The translations under genes were made by a program, and so were the position numbers. From Catellatospora methionotrophica (GTDB lineage: Bacteria > Actinomycetota > Actinomycetes > Mycobacteriales > Micromonosporaceae), in the NCBI RefSeq assembly GCF_011297335.1, contig NZ_JAAOTJ010000022.1:1-64000 (forward strand): a stretch of 64,000 bases of DNA, read 5' to 3'. The notes under the pieces are model-generated. The model made no database searches and had not been told where the DNA came from. It was given only the letters and a program-made list of their open reading frames with translations. Positions 25,864 to 34,442 of this stretch are shown piece after piece. Numbering within the stretch: the first letter of the stretch is position 1; each line of letters starts with the position of its first letter.

Positions 25864-27277
25864 TCCGGAGCGCTTCTACGCCGCGCTCGCCGAACGCGTG
25901 GACGCCGTCCCGCCGCCGGAGCTGTCCGCGGTCCGGGCACGGGCCGCCCAGCGCCGCCGCCGCTCGTTCGGCGGGCTGCTCGCCGCCCTGGCGGCCGCCG
26001 TCGTCGCGGTGCTCGGCGCGCAGGCGGTGCTGTCGCCCGCGGCCACCCCGCCGGTGCGGCCGGTGCTGCCCGCCGTGACGGACTTCGTATCCTTCGACGG
26101 CTCCGCCGACCCGGTCATCCCGTTCACGGGGCCGGTCGGCTTCGGCATGACCACGACCCTCGGCGACCGCTCGTACGCCATGTGGATGGCCGAGGACGGC
26201 AACGAGTGGGTCGGCGCGGTCGACCTGCTCACCGGCAGGCCGCTGTGGCCCGCCCGCAACCTGGGCAAGTTCGGCGACACCAACGGCATGCAGGTGTCGG
26301 CGGGGGCGATCCTGCTGCTCACCGAGCAGGGCTTCGGCAACCCGCTGATCAAGGACGGCAGCGACACGATCATCGCGGTCGACCCGGCCACCGGGCAGAT
26401 CATGTGGACGCTGCCGTACTCGTTCAACGACACCGACCGCGTCCTGTACGACGACACGCTCGTGATCAGCTGGCCTCTGCGCGGTGTGACCGAAGCCCTC
26501 GACCTGCGTACCGGCAAGGCGCGGTGGACGGCCAGGGAGCCGGTGCTCCAGTCCGGCACCAACGCCATCCACACCATGGCCGAGCTGTACGCCTTCGGCG
26601 GCTTCACCGGCCGTACACCGGCCGACCGGCGCGTCGTGCTGCACCTGTCCACCGGCCGGGCGCAGCTGCGCGACGTGACCACCGGCCGAGTGGAGCAGGA
26701 GATCGTCGCGCCGGTGCTCCCCCTGGACGGGGACACGCTGCGGTACGAGACCGTCGTCGGCGAGAACATCTACCAGTTCGCCGGGCACCGGGCCAAGGTG
26801 CAGCCGCTCGACGGGTCGCCGACCATGCCCGACCAGGCGGTTCAGGCCGATCTGACCGGGACCTGGCCGTCGCCCTGCATGTACACGCTGTTCTGCGCGA
26901 TCACGGGCGACACCGGCGACAGTGCGACGCTGACGGTCGTCGATCCAAGTCTGGGCGTCACGCACTGGGAGCGCGAGGTGAAGACCAGGGTGCGCGGGGT
27001 GTTCCCGACGGCTGACGGAGTGTTGGTGGTCGGGGAGACGTCGCTGGTGTTCGCCCCGGACGGCACCCCGGTGGCGAGCGTGGACGGCCAGGCCATGTGG
27101 GTCGAGTCGGGCAACCTGCTGGTCTTCGGCCCGGCGGGGGTCTCCGGCCACCAGCTGTCCACGGGGGAGAACGTCGCCCTCGGGAAGGTGGACGTCGCCG
27201 GTTACTGCTCGGCGAACGCGACCATGCTGACCTGCCCGACCAAGGACGGCATCGGCGTCTACCGGTACGCCCGGTGA
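25853..27277 (+). CDS. Membrane-anchored PQQ-like beta-propeller protein, partner of the ECF sigma factor
   Basis: The 474-aa protein has a 50-residue basic cytoplasmic N-terminus (RFYAALAERVDAVPPPELSAVRARA) and one membrane helix at about 41-62. The outside domain is built of repeated beta-blades (VDPATGQIMWTLPYS, DLRTGKARWTAREP), as in PQQ-like/WD-type propellers. No PQQ-ligating residues are obvious. Position and coupling to the sigma gene suggest it is an anti-sigma factor or sensor, though it lacks the zinc HxxxCxxC motif. A hairpin follows the stop. Confidence 0.75.
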   Translation: MSTDPERFYAALAERVDAVPPPELSAVRARAAQRRRRSFGGLLAALAAAVVAVLGAQAVLSPAATPPVRPVLPAVTDFVSFDGSADPVIPFTGPVGFGMTTTLGDRSYAMWMAEDGNEWVGAVDLLTGRPLWPARNLGKFGDTNGMQVSAGAILLLTEQGFGNPLIKDGSDTIIAVDPATGQIMWTLPYSFNDTDRVLYDDTLVISWPLRGVTEALDLRTGKARWTAREPVLQSGTNAIHTMAELYAFGGFTGRTPADRRVVLHLSTGRAQLRDVTTGRVEQEIVAPVLPLDGDTLRYETVVGENIYQFAGHRAKVQPLDGSPTMPDQAVQADLTGTWPSPCMYTLFCAITGDTGDSATLTVVDPSLGVTHWEREVKTRVRGVFPTADGVLVVGETSLVFAPDGTPVASVDGQAMWVESGNLLVFGPAGVSGHQLSTGENVALGKVDVAGYCSANATMLTCPTKDGIGVYRYAR

Positions 27278-27279
27278 CA

Positions 27280-27322
27280 GACCGCGGCGCCCCCACCCGG
27301 ACCGGGGGAGGGCGCCGCGGTC
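27280..27322. terminator. Bidirectional terminator
   Basis: GACCGCGGCGCCC (27280-27292) pairs perfectly with 27310-27322, and a C-run/G-run extends the stem inside. It lies between the stops of two convergent genes. Confidence 0.75.
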
Positions 27323-27329
27323 CACCAGT

Positions 27330-28745
27330 TCAGGGGCGGATGAAGGCGATCATCGGCGTGGTCGTCGCGACCTGCAGCATCATCGCGGCTGCGACGACGG
27401 CGAACGGCCACACCCGCGGCGAGCGGGCGCACACCCAGGCCACCGGGATCATCAAGAACACCGCCAGGAAGATCCAGAGCCGGGTGGTCTCGCCCCGGTT
27501 GATGCCGACCAGGTCGAGGAATGCCAGCACGGCCAGCCCCGACAGGGTCAGCGCCGCGATCGGCCGCAGCACCCCGCGCCGCACCGCGTCCCACGTGGCG
27601 TACCCGAGCACGGCGACCGCGACGAATCCGGCGCACAGCGCGAAGTCGCCGAGGTTGCGCACCACCCACACGTCGTACGGCCGGTGCGCGCGCTCGTTGA
27701 AGTCGGTCGCGTCGGCGAGCACCGCGGCCAGGTTCACGAACAGGTCGTACCCGAACAGCAGCCGCATGCCCAGGTACGCCGCCGCGAACGCGGCCAGGGT
27801 CAGCGACACCAGCCGGAGCAGCCCGAACCCGTCCAGCTGCCGCCGGTACAGCGCCAGCGCGGCCAGCGCCGCGAACGTCAGTCCCATCACCAGCGGCAGC
27901 GGCTCGAAGAAGAACACCAGGTAGAGCGAGCCGCCCAGGGCCACCGCCCAGCCCCAGTGCGCCGCCCGCAGGTAACGCGTGAACAGCCACAGCGCCAGCA
28001 GGATCGGCACCGGCGAGACGGCGTTGAGGATCGGCAGGAAGTACAGCCGTCCCGGCACCAGCAGGCACAGGATCAGGGCGTACAGCGCCACCCGGCGGTC
28101 GCCCAGCACCTCGCGCACCAGCAGGTAGACCAGCAGCGCGCCGAGGCTGGACACCGCCGTGATCGCGATGCCGAGCACGGCCGGGTTCGTGGAGACCACG
28201 CCGAGCAGGTGGTAGAGCAGCGTCTTGCCGGGCATGTTCGAGCGGGCGTGCTGCGGCAGCGTGTGCACGATGTCGGCGAAGCGCGTCAGGTACTCGTACG
28301 CGCCGAAGCGCAGCGACGGGCTGTAGAACGAGTTCGCCCGGTCGCTGGCGACGATCGCGCCCAGCGACACCTCGTCGGCGGCGCGCACCACGAGTTGCAG
28401 CGGCACGGCGGCGGCCAGCCACATGCCGACCGTCAGCCGCTCCCGGCGCGTGCCGAGGCGGTGCGTCAGCCACAGCAGGGCCAGTACCGCGGCCACCCCG
28501 CCCGCGAACGGCAGCAGCATCTCCCACGAGAACCAGCCGACGTACCGGTAGCGCCACGTGCCCGCCCGTGACCCCGCAGGCAGCATCCGCATCGCCGCCA
28601 GCACCGCCGCGACGACGGTGAGGCCCGCCCCGGCCAGCACGGCGACGGCGACCGGGCGCGGAGTCCGGCCCGCCGCCACCACGGGCACCGGCACCGGTGC
28701 GGTGGAAGAGGTCCGTTCAGCGGTGAGCAGCGAGCCGTCGTGCAC
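27330..28745 (-). CDS. Polytopic membrane protein, GT-C glycosyltransferase-like
   Basis: The 471-aa protein has about 12 membrane helices. After helix 3 there is a large outside loop with RAADEVSLGAIVASDRANSF and HARSNMPGKTLLYHLL, the charged loop style of GT-C sugar transferases such as the GT39/83 families. RGETTRLWIF near residue 425 is another conserved polar site. GTG 28745 follows AAAGGGA and gives a cytoplasmic proline-rich start. A lipid-linked sugar transferase is my best guess. It stands alone. Confidence 0.65.
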   Translation of the reverse strand: MHDGSLLTAERTSSTAPVPVPVVAAGRTPRPVAVAVLAGAGLTVVAAVLAAMRMLPAGSRAGTWRYRYVGWFSWEMLLPFAGGVAAVLALLWLTHRLGTRRERLTVGMWLAAAVPLQLVVRAADEVSLGAIVASDRANSFYSPSLRFGAYEYLTRFADIVHTLPQHARSNMPGKTLLYHLLGVVSTNPAVLGIAITAVSSLGALLVYLLVREVLGDRRVALYALILCLLVPGRLYFLPILNAVSPVPILLALWLFTRYLRAAHWGWAVALGGSLYLVFFFEPLPLVMGLTFAALAALALYRRQLDGFGLLRLVSLTLAAFAAAYLGMRLLFGYDLFVNLAAVLADATDFNERAHRPYDVWVVRNLGDFALCAGFVAVAVLGYATWDAVRRGVLRPIAALTLSGLAVLAFLDLVGINRGETTRLWIFLAVFLMIPVAWVCARSPRVWPFAVVAAAMMLQVATTTPMIAFIRP

Positions 28746-28961
28746 GTTCGGTCCCTTTCGGCGGCGGGTCGGTTTCAGTCCCGCGCACACGGGGCGCGCG
28801 GGTCCGGGTCACTCATCACAAACGGTCTCCGCGTGAGCGGGATACGGCGCGGTACGCGCCACGGTCAGTCCATGCGGCCCGGCGGCCCGGACCGCCAGTC
28901 GGCGGCGGCCGCGCGGGTTAGGGTGTTCGCCGGGGTGGACCATCGAGGCCGGGAGGCTCGG

Positions 28962-29600
28962 ATGAGCGCGATACGAGAGGCATATCTGCAGGCCGCGCTG
29001 TCGGCCGCGGCGCTGGTCGGCGACCCCGCCGTCGCGGCCGCGTGGGCGGGACCGAGCGCCCTGGCGGGCTTCACCGTCGCCGGACTGGCCGGGCACCTGG
29101 CCGCCCAGGTCGTCAACGTGCCCAAGGTGCTGCGCGCGCCCGCACCGGACGGGCCACCGGTCGCCCTGGCCGACCACTACAGCCGGGTGCGGTGGATCGG
29201 GGCCGACCTCGACGCCGACGTCAACGTGCAGATCCGCGCGGGCGGCGAGGCGGTGGCCGTCGGCGGCCCGGCGGCGCTGGCCGAGCAGACCGGGCAGGCG
29301 GTGCGCGAGCTGCGGACGCTGCTCGCCGAGGAGCCTGCCGACCGGCTGGTGAGCCCGCCTGCGGGACCGTGGGCGATGACCCTGGACGACTTCCTGGTGA
29401 CCCGGCTGATGGAGATCGCCGTGCACGGCGACGACCTGGCGTACAGCGTCGGCCTGCCCACCCCCGACCAGCCCCCTGCCGTGATCGGCCCGGTGCTGGC
29501 CCTGCTGTCCGAACTCGCCGTACGCCGCCACGGCCAAGCCGCCGTGCTTCGTGCGCTGACCCGCGCCGAACGCGCCCCGGCCAGCATCTCTGCCTTCTGA
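28962..29600 (+). CDS. Maleylpyruvate isomerase N-terminal (DinB/MDMPI) family protein
   Basis: The 212-aa protein has the four-helix bundle of the mycothiol-dependent maleylpyruvate isomerase family. Histidines in LAGHLAAQV and EIAVHGDDLAYSVG are at the positions used for metal binding. Members often act with mycothiol in detoxification, but most are uncharacterised. ATG 28962 follows GGGAGG. A GntR-family regulator starts 13 bp downstream, so the two are probably one operon. Confidence 0.8.
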   Translation: MSAIREAYLQAALSAAALVGDPAVAAAWAGPSALAGFTVAGLAGHLAAQVVNVPKVLRAPAPDGPPVALADHYSRVRWIGADLDADVNVQIRAGGEAVAVGGPAALAEQTGQAVRELRTLLAEEPADRLVSPPAGPWAMTLDDFLVTRLMEIAVHGDDLAYSVGLPTPDQPPAVIGPVLALLSELAVRRHGQAAVLRALTRAERAPASISAF

Positions 29601-29613
29601 GCGAGGGACCCTG

Positions 29614-30015
29614 ATGAAGCTCGACATCGACCACGACAGCGCCGTGCCGCCATACGAGCAGGTGCGGGCAGGTATCGCCGCGATGATCGGCGACGGGACA
29701 CTGGCCCCTGGCGCGCACCTGCCGACGATCCGGCAGTTCGCCGCGGACCTGGGCCTGGCCGTGAACACGGTGGCCCGCTCCTACCGCGAGCTGGAGTCGG
29801 CCGGGCTGGTCGTCAGCCGGGTCCGGCACGGGACCACGGTGGCCGAGCGCCGCCCCGACCTGCCGCCCGCCGAGGCGATGGCACGGCTCGACGAGGCCGC
29901 GCGGGCCTACCGCGCCGCGGCCCGTGCACTCGGGGCCAGCCTCGACGGTGCGATCCAGGCCCTGCGCCGGGCCGACGCGGAACACGCCGCCCCCGACCCT
30001 CGCGGCAGGGCCTGA
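29614..30015 (+). CDS. GntR-family regulator (YtrA-like, short)
   Basis: The 133-aa protein has an N-terminal winged helix (PPYEQVRAGIAAMIGDG; PTIRQFAADLGLAVNTVARSYRELE; SRVRHGTTV). A 55-residue helical tail follows without the large ligand domain of HutC/FadR types, so it fits the YtrA class. It lies 13 bp after the MDMPI gene and 37 bp before a YciI-like gene, and likely controls this small cluster. Confidence 0.85.
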   Translation: MKLDIDHDSAVPPYEQVRAGIAAMIGDGTLAPGAHLPTIRQFAADLGLAVNTVARSYRELESAGLVVSRVRHGTTVAERRPDLPPAEAMARLDEAARAYRAAARALGASLDGAIQALRRADAEHAAPDPRGRA

Positions 30016-30052
30016 CCGCACCGCGTGTCCGGTGTGGGGGCACACTGGCCGC

Positions 30053-30394
30053 ATGGAGCTTGAGGCCTTCGAGCTGGTGCTGCTGCGCCGCCCGGCGAAC
30101 CCGCCGGAGTACGACGACGCCGAGTCCGCGCGCATCCAGGCCGGTCACCTGGCGTACCTGGCCGGGCTGCGCGCCTCGGGCCACGTCGTCACCAACGGCC
30201 CGGTGATCGAGGGCCCCGACGAGTCGCTGCGCGGCCTGGTCTTCTTCCGCACCGGCTCCGTAGACCAGGCCCGCGCCCTCGCCGAACAGGACCCCGCAGT
30301 GCGCGCAGGCCGTCTCGTCGCCGAGGTCATGACCTGGTGGTGCCCACCCGGCACCATGTCCGCCCCCGGCCGGCCGATCACCCTGCCCGGCTGA
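30053..30394 (+). CDS. YciI-like dimeric alpha/beta-barrel protein
   Basis: The 113-aa protein is a ferredoxin-like alpha/beta barrel of the YciI family: FELVLLRRP, a conserved HLAYLAGLRASGHVVTNGPV block with the His, and RALAEQDPAVRAGRLVAEVMTWW. Members act as small isomerases or decarboxylases or remain unassigned. No specific substrate can be named. It follows the GntR gene closely. The ATG has no Shine-Dalgarno, and CACACT lies 7 nt upstream. Confidence 0.75.
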   Translation: MELEAFELVLLRRPANPPEYDDAESARIQAGHLAYLAGLRASGHVVTNGPVIEGPDESLRGLVFFRTGSVDQARALAEQDPAVRAGRLVAEVMTWWCPPGTMSAPGRPITLPG

Positions 30395-30407
30395 TCCCTG
30401 CACTTTC

Positions 30408-30465
30408 GGGGAAACTGCGGCTGTTCCGGCCTTCGAATGTGCAGTTTCGCCGGAACCGCGGCCAG
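30408..30465. repeat. Imperfect inverted repeat after the YciI-like gene
   Basis: GAAACTGC (30411-30418) pairs with GCAGTTTC (30441-30448), and CTGCGGCTGTTCCGG partly pairs with 30450-30465. It is similar in position and style to the dispersed hairpins but less regular. Confidence 0.4.
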
Positions 30466-30529
30466 GGCCCTCGGTGTCCGGGACGGGCGAAGAGGGGCGG
30501 TCCGGGCAAAGCGGTCATATGCTGGGCGG

Positions 30530-32344
30530 GTGGCGGACGGGGACGCGGGACGCTATCTGGCCATCGCCGATCACGGGATGATCGGCGACATGCGCAGCGT
30601 GGCGCTGGTCGGGGTGAACGGGACCATCGACTGGTACTGCTGCCCTCGGTTCGACTCGCCCAGCGTGTTCGCCTCGCTGCTGGACGCCGACCGGGGCGGC
30701 CGGTTCGAGCTGGCCGCGGCCGTGCCCGCGCAGACCAAGCAGTTCTACTTCCCCGACACCAACGTCCTGATCACCCGCTTCTACGCCGACGAGGGCGTGG
30801 GGGAGATCCAGGACTTCATGCCCGTCGTCGGCGACCCGGCCGAGGCGGGGCGGCACCGGCTGATCCGCCGGGTCATGTGCGTACGCGGGAAGCTGCCCTT
30901 CGCGGCGCTGGTCGCGCCCCGGTTCGACTACGGGACCCAGCCGCACATGCTGCACCGCGAAGGCGACCGGATGCTGTTCGAGTGCCAGGTGCTGTCGCTC
31001 GCCCTGACCAGCAGCGTCGAGGTCGTCGCCGATGGCGGCGACGTACGCGCGCAGTTCGTGCTCGACGAGGGGCAGGTGGCGGTGTTCGCCCTGGACCGGG
31101 TGGCGGACGAGCTGCCGCCCCGGTCGTGCCCGCTGGCCGAGGCCGAGGAGCAGCTCACCGAGACCGTGCGGTACTGGCGGACCTGGCTGTCCGGGTCGCA
31201 CTACCGGGGGCGGTGGCGGGAGATGGTCAACCGCTCGGTACTCACCCTCAAGCTGCTCACCTACGCCCCGACCGGCGCGATCGTCGCCGCGGCCACGACG
31301 AGCCTGCCGGAGCAGATCGGCGGCGAGCGCAACTGGGACTACCGCTACGTATGGATCCGCGACGCGGCGTTCTGCCTGTACGGGATGCTCCGGCTGGGCT
31401 TCAGCGACGAGGCCGCGGCGTTCATGGACTTCCTGGACCGGCACGTGGTGCTGCGCGGCGACGGCCCCGACGGCCCGTTGCAGATCATGTACGGCATCGA
31501 CGGCCGCACCGACCTGCCGGAGCGGGAACTGCCGCACCTGGAGGGCTACCGCGGCTCGGCCCCGGTGCGGGTCGGCAACGACGCGGTCGGCCAGCTCCAG
31601 CTCGACATCTACGGCGCGCTGATCGACTCGATCTACCTCTACGACAAGTGGGCGCACCCGATCTCCAGCGACCGCTGGGAGGAGGTGACCGGCCTGGTCG
31701 ACTGGGTCTGCGGCAACTGGGACCGGCCCGACGAGGGCATCTGGGAGACGCGCGGCGGCCGCAAGAACTTCCTCTACTCACGGCTCATGTGCTGGGTGGC
31801 GATCGAGCGGGCGATCCGCATGGCCACCCACCGCGGCCTGCCCGCCGACCTGCCGCACTGGCGGCAGACCCGCGACGACATCTACCACCAGATCATGCGC
31901 AGGGGCTACTCCGCCAAGCGGCAGGCGTTCGTGCAACAGGAGGACGCCGACGTGCTCGACGCGGCGCTGCTGATGATGCCGATGGCGAAGTTCGTCTCGC
32001 CGACCGACCCGAAGTGGCTGTCCACCCTGGACGCCCTGGCCGAGGACCTGGTCTCGGACTCGCTGGTCTACCGGTACGACCCCGCGATGAGCCCCGACGG
32101 GCTGCGCGGCGTCGAGGGCACGTTCTCCATGTGCTCGTTCTGGTACGTCGAGGCGCTGGCCCGTGCCGGGCGGCTCGACGAGGCCCGGCTCGCGTTCGAG
32201 AAGATGCTCACCTACGCCAACCACGTCGGCCTGTTCGCCGAGCAGATCGGCCACACCGGCGAGCAGCTCGGCAACTTCCCGCAGGCGTTCACCCACCTGT
32301 CGCTCATCTCGGCGGCGTTCAACCTCGACCGGGCCCTGGGCTGA
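30530..32344 (+). CDS. Glycoside hydrolase family 15 (trehalase/glucoamylase-like)
   Basis: The 604-aa protein has the actinobacterial GH15 layout. An N-terminal beta domain begins IADHGMIGDMRSVALVGVNGTIDWYCCPRFDSP, then an (alpha/alpha)6 barrel has NWDYRYVWIRDAAF and EGTFSMCSFWYVEALARAG, the latter around the catalytic glutamates. There is no signal peptide, so it is cytoplasmic. Related mycobacterial enzymes are trehalases, but glucoamylase activity is possible. GTG 30530 is chosen: TATGCT (30518-30523) lies at leaderless distance. A ZTP riboswitch and glyA follow. Confidence 0.88.
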   Translation: MADGDAGRYLAIADHGMIGDMRSVALVGVNGTIDWYCCPRFDSPSVFASLLDADRGGRFELAAAVPAQTKQFYFPDTNVLITRFYADEGVGEIQDFMPVVGDPAEAGRHRLIRRVMCVRGKLPFAALVAPRFDYGTQPHMLHREGDRMLFECQVLSLALTSSVEVVADGGDVRAQFVLDEGQVAVFALDRVADELPPRSCPLAEAEEQLTETVRYWRTWLSGSHYRGRWREMVNRSVLTLKLLTYAPTGAIVAAATTSLPEQIGGERNWDYRYVWIRDAAFCLYGMLRLGFSDEAAAFMDFLDRHVVLRGDGPDGPLQIMYGIDGRTDLPERELPHLEGYRGSAPVRVGNDAVGQLQLDIYGALIDSIYLYDKWAHPISSDRWEEVTGLVDWVCGNWDRPDEGIWETRGGRKNFLYSRLMCWVAIERAIRMATHRGLPADLPHWRQTRDDIYHQIMRRGYSAKRQAFVQQEDADVLDAALLMMPMAKFVSPTDPKWLSTLDALAEDLVSDSLVYRYDPAMSPDGLRGVEGTFSMCSFWYVEALARAGRLDEARLAFEKMLTYANHVGLFAEQIGHTGEQLGNFPQAFTHLSLISAAFNLDRALG

Positions 32345-32420
32345 ACGGCGCCCGATCCAGGATGTGGGCGGGCGGTGTGGTGCCCGGCGGGCGGCGGCGC
32401 GGGTTGTTACGCTTGCCGGT

Positions 32421-32500
32421 GGGCCGTGACTGGCGCGCTGGGATGGGTCACCATCGGGAAGCGGCTCCGTCGTCGTGACGCTGTGCCGAGCGCCTGGGCC
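32421..32500 (+). ncRNA. ZTP (pfl) riboswitch
   Basis: The conserved halves are easy to see: GGGCCGTGACTGGCG at 32421-32435, the central ATCGGGAAGCGGCT, and the 3' block CCGAGCGCCTGGGC (32486-32499). This matches the pfl motif that senses ZTP/ZMP, a sign of low 10-formyl-tetrahydrofolate. It lies 26 nt before glyA. GGGCCTC at its 3' edge (32496-32502) can pair with GAGGTCC (32518-32524), hiding the Shine-Dalgarno, so control is likely translational. Confidence 0.9.
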
Positions 32501-32525
32501 TCTTCCGTATCGCCTAGGAGGTCCG

Positions 32526-33968
32526 ATGTCTGACGCGTCCCTGTCCAGCGAGTCCCTGGCCTACCGCCACGCCCTGGACGCCATCCGGGCCGTCGAGCCC
32601 GCCGTCGCCGCCGCGATCGGCGCCGAGCTGCACGACCAGCGCGAGTCGCTGAAGCTGATCGCCAGCGAGAACTACGCCTCGCCCGCGACCCTGCTGGCCA
32701 TGGGCAACTGGTTCAGCGACAAGTACGCCGAGGGCACCGTCGGCCGCCGCTTCTACGCCGGCTGCAAAAACGTCGACACCGTCGAGGCACTGGCCGCCGA
32801 GCACGCCCGCGAACTGTTCGGCGCGCAGCACGCCTACGTGCAGCCGCACTCGGGCATCGACGCGAACCTGGTCGCCTTCTGGGCCGTGCTCGCCCAGCGG
32901 GTGGAGAGCCCGGCGCTGGCCAGGGCGCAGGCCCGCCACGTCAACGACCTCAACGAGGCCGACTGGGCCACGCTGCGCCGCGAGCTCGGCGACCAGCGCA
33001 TGCTCGGCATGTCCCTGGACGCGGGCGGCCACCTCACGCACGGCTTCCGCCCCAACATCTCCGGCAAGATGTTCGAGCAGCGCAGCTACGGCACCGACCC
33101 GGCGACGGGCCTGGTCGACTACGACGCCCTGGCGACGTCGGCGCGCGAGTTCCGGCCGCTGATCATCGTCGCGGGCTACTCGGCGTACCCCCGGCTGGTG
33201 AACTTCCGGATCATGCGCGAGATCGCCGACGAGGTCGGCGCGACCCTGATGGTCGACATGGCGCACTTCGCGGGCCTGGTCGCGGGCAAGGTGCTGACCG
33301 GCGACTTCGACCCGATCCCGCACGCGCAGATCGTCACCACCACCACGCACAAGTCGCTGCGCGGCCCGCGCGGCGGCATGGTGCTGTGCCAGACCGAACT
33401 GGCCGAGCAGGTCGACCGCGGCTGCCCGATGGTGCTCGGCGGCCCGCTGCCGCACGTCATGGCCGCCAAGGCGGTCGCGCTGGCCGAGGCGCGCCGCCCC
33501 GAGTTCCGCGACTACGCCCAGCGCATCGTCGACAACGCCAACGCGCTGGCCGAGGGCCTGCTCCAGCGCGGCGCGAAGCTGGTCACCGGCGGCACCGACA
33601 ACCACCTGGTGCTGCTGGACGTGTCGTCGTACGGCATCACCGGCCGCCAGGCCGAGTCGGCGCTGCTCGACGCGAACATCGTCACCAACCGCAACGCGGT
33701 GCCGCAGGACGGCAACGGCGCCTGGTACACCTCCGGCATCCGCCTGGGCACCCCCGCGCTCACCACGCGCGGCCTGGGCACGGCCGAGATGGACCAGATC
33801 GCCGACCTGATCCACACCGTGCTCGCGGGCACCACGCCGGGCACCACCGGCGGCAAGCCGTCCAAGGCCGCGTACGTGCTGGCCGACGGCGTCGCCGACC
33901 GCGTCGCGGGCCAGACCACCGACCTGCTCAAGGGTTTCCCGCTCTACCCGACGATCGACCTCGGCTGA
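32526..33968 (+). CDS. glyA: Serine hydroxymethyltransferase
   Basis: The 480-aa PLP enzyme interconverts serine and glycine and loads one-carbon units onto tetrahydrofolate. [14 protein letters not shown] and [10 protein letters not shown] are near the N-terminus. The PLP lysine is in [24 protein letters not shown] and nearby sequence form an insertion typical of the longer actinobacterial form. ATG 32526 follows TAGGAGG, which the riboswitch can mask. Control by ZTP fits its role in one-carbon supply. Confidence 0.95.
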   Translation: MSDASLSSESLAYRHALDAIRAVEPAVAAAIGAELHDQRESLKLIASENYASPATLLAMGNWFSDKYAEGTVGRRFYAGCKNVDTVEALAAEHARELFGAQHAYVQPHSGIDANLVAFWAVLAQRVESPALARAQARHVNDLNEADWATLRRELGDQRMLGMSLDAGGHLTHGFRPNISGKMFEQRSYGTDPATGLVDYDALATSAREFRPLIIVAGYSAYPRLVNFRIMREIADEVGATLMVDMAHFAGLVAGKVLTGDFDPIPHAQIVTTTTHKSLRGPRGGMVLCQTELAEQVDRGCPMVLGGPLPHVMAAKAVALAEARRPEFRDYAQRIVDNANALAEGLLQRGAKLVTGGTDNHLVLLDVSSYGITGRQAESALLDANIVTNRNAVPQDGNGAWYTSGIRLGTPALTTRGLGTAEMDQIADLIHTVLAGTTPGTTGGKPSKAAYVLADGVADRVAGQTTDLLKGFPLYPTIDLG

Positions 33969-34013
33969 GCGACCGCCCCGCGGCGGTTGGCGCAGGACGT
34001 CTACATTGGCCCG

Positions 34014-34385
34014 ATGGACTCCATGGTTCTTGTCGTCGCCGGAGTGGCGTGCCTGTTCCTTGTCGTGATCGTCGTCGTGGTGGTGAGCGTCGTCGCCTCG
34101 CGCGGCTCCTCCCGCCGGGGACCCACCGGGGTGACGCATCGGCCGGGCGGCTACGTCGGGCCCGTGCACACCGGCTCCACGTCCGGCGACCCGGTCTGGA
34201 CCGAAGAGCAGACGTGGATGCACAACTCCGGCGCGAGCAGCGGCGGGTCGGACTCCGGCAGCGGCTGGTCGGGCGGCGGTTCCGACTCCGGCGGCGGCTG
34301 GTCGGGCGGCGGCAGCGACTCCGGCGGCGGCAGCAGTTCCGGCGGTGGCGGCAGCGACTCCGGCAGCAGTAGCAGCAGTTCCTAG
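34014..34385 (+). CDS. Small membrane protein with Ser/Gly-rich tail
   Basis: The 123-aa protein starts with one membrane helix (VLVVAGVACLFLVVIVVVVV). A short basic and proline-containing segment follows. Its last 55 residues are low-complexity GGSDSGGGWSGG-type repeats ending in serines. I do not recognise a family. ATG 34014 is preferred because TACATT (34002-34007) lies at leaderless spacing. It converges with the sugar dehydrogenase gene across a strong terminator. The tail may extend into the cell wall. Confidence 0.65.
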   Translation: MDSMVLVVAGVACLFLVVIVVVVVSVVASRGSSRRGPTGVTHRPGGYVGPVHTGSTSGDPVWTEEQTWMHNSGASSGGSDSGSGWSGGGSDSGGGWSGGGSDSGGGSSSGGGGSDSGSSSSSS

Positions 34386-34396
34386 GGCGTATGCGC

Positions 34397-34430
34397 GAAG
34401 GCCCCGTTCCCAGCCGGGAACGGGGCCTTC
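34397..34430. terminator. Bidirectional terminator
   Basis: A perfect 15-bp stem, GAAGGCCCCGTTCCC (34397-34411) with 34416-34430 and an AGCC loop, separates two convergent genes. Confidence 0.85.
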
Positions 34431-34442
34431 ACGTCTGCGGCG

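Noticed and set aside
34200-34385. Ser/Gly-rich repeats as a non-coding minisatellite
   Set aside because: The frame is continuous with a clear membrane helix and leaderless start, and a terminator follows the stop, so it is likely coding.
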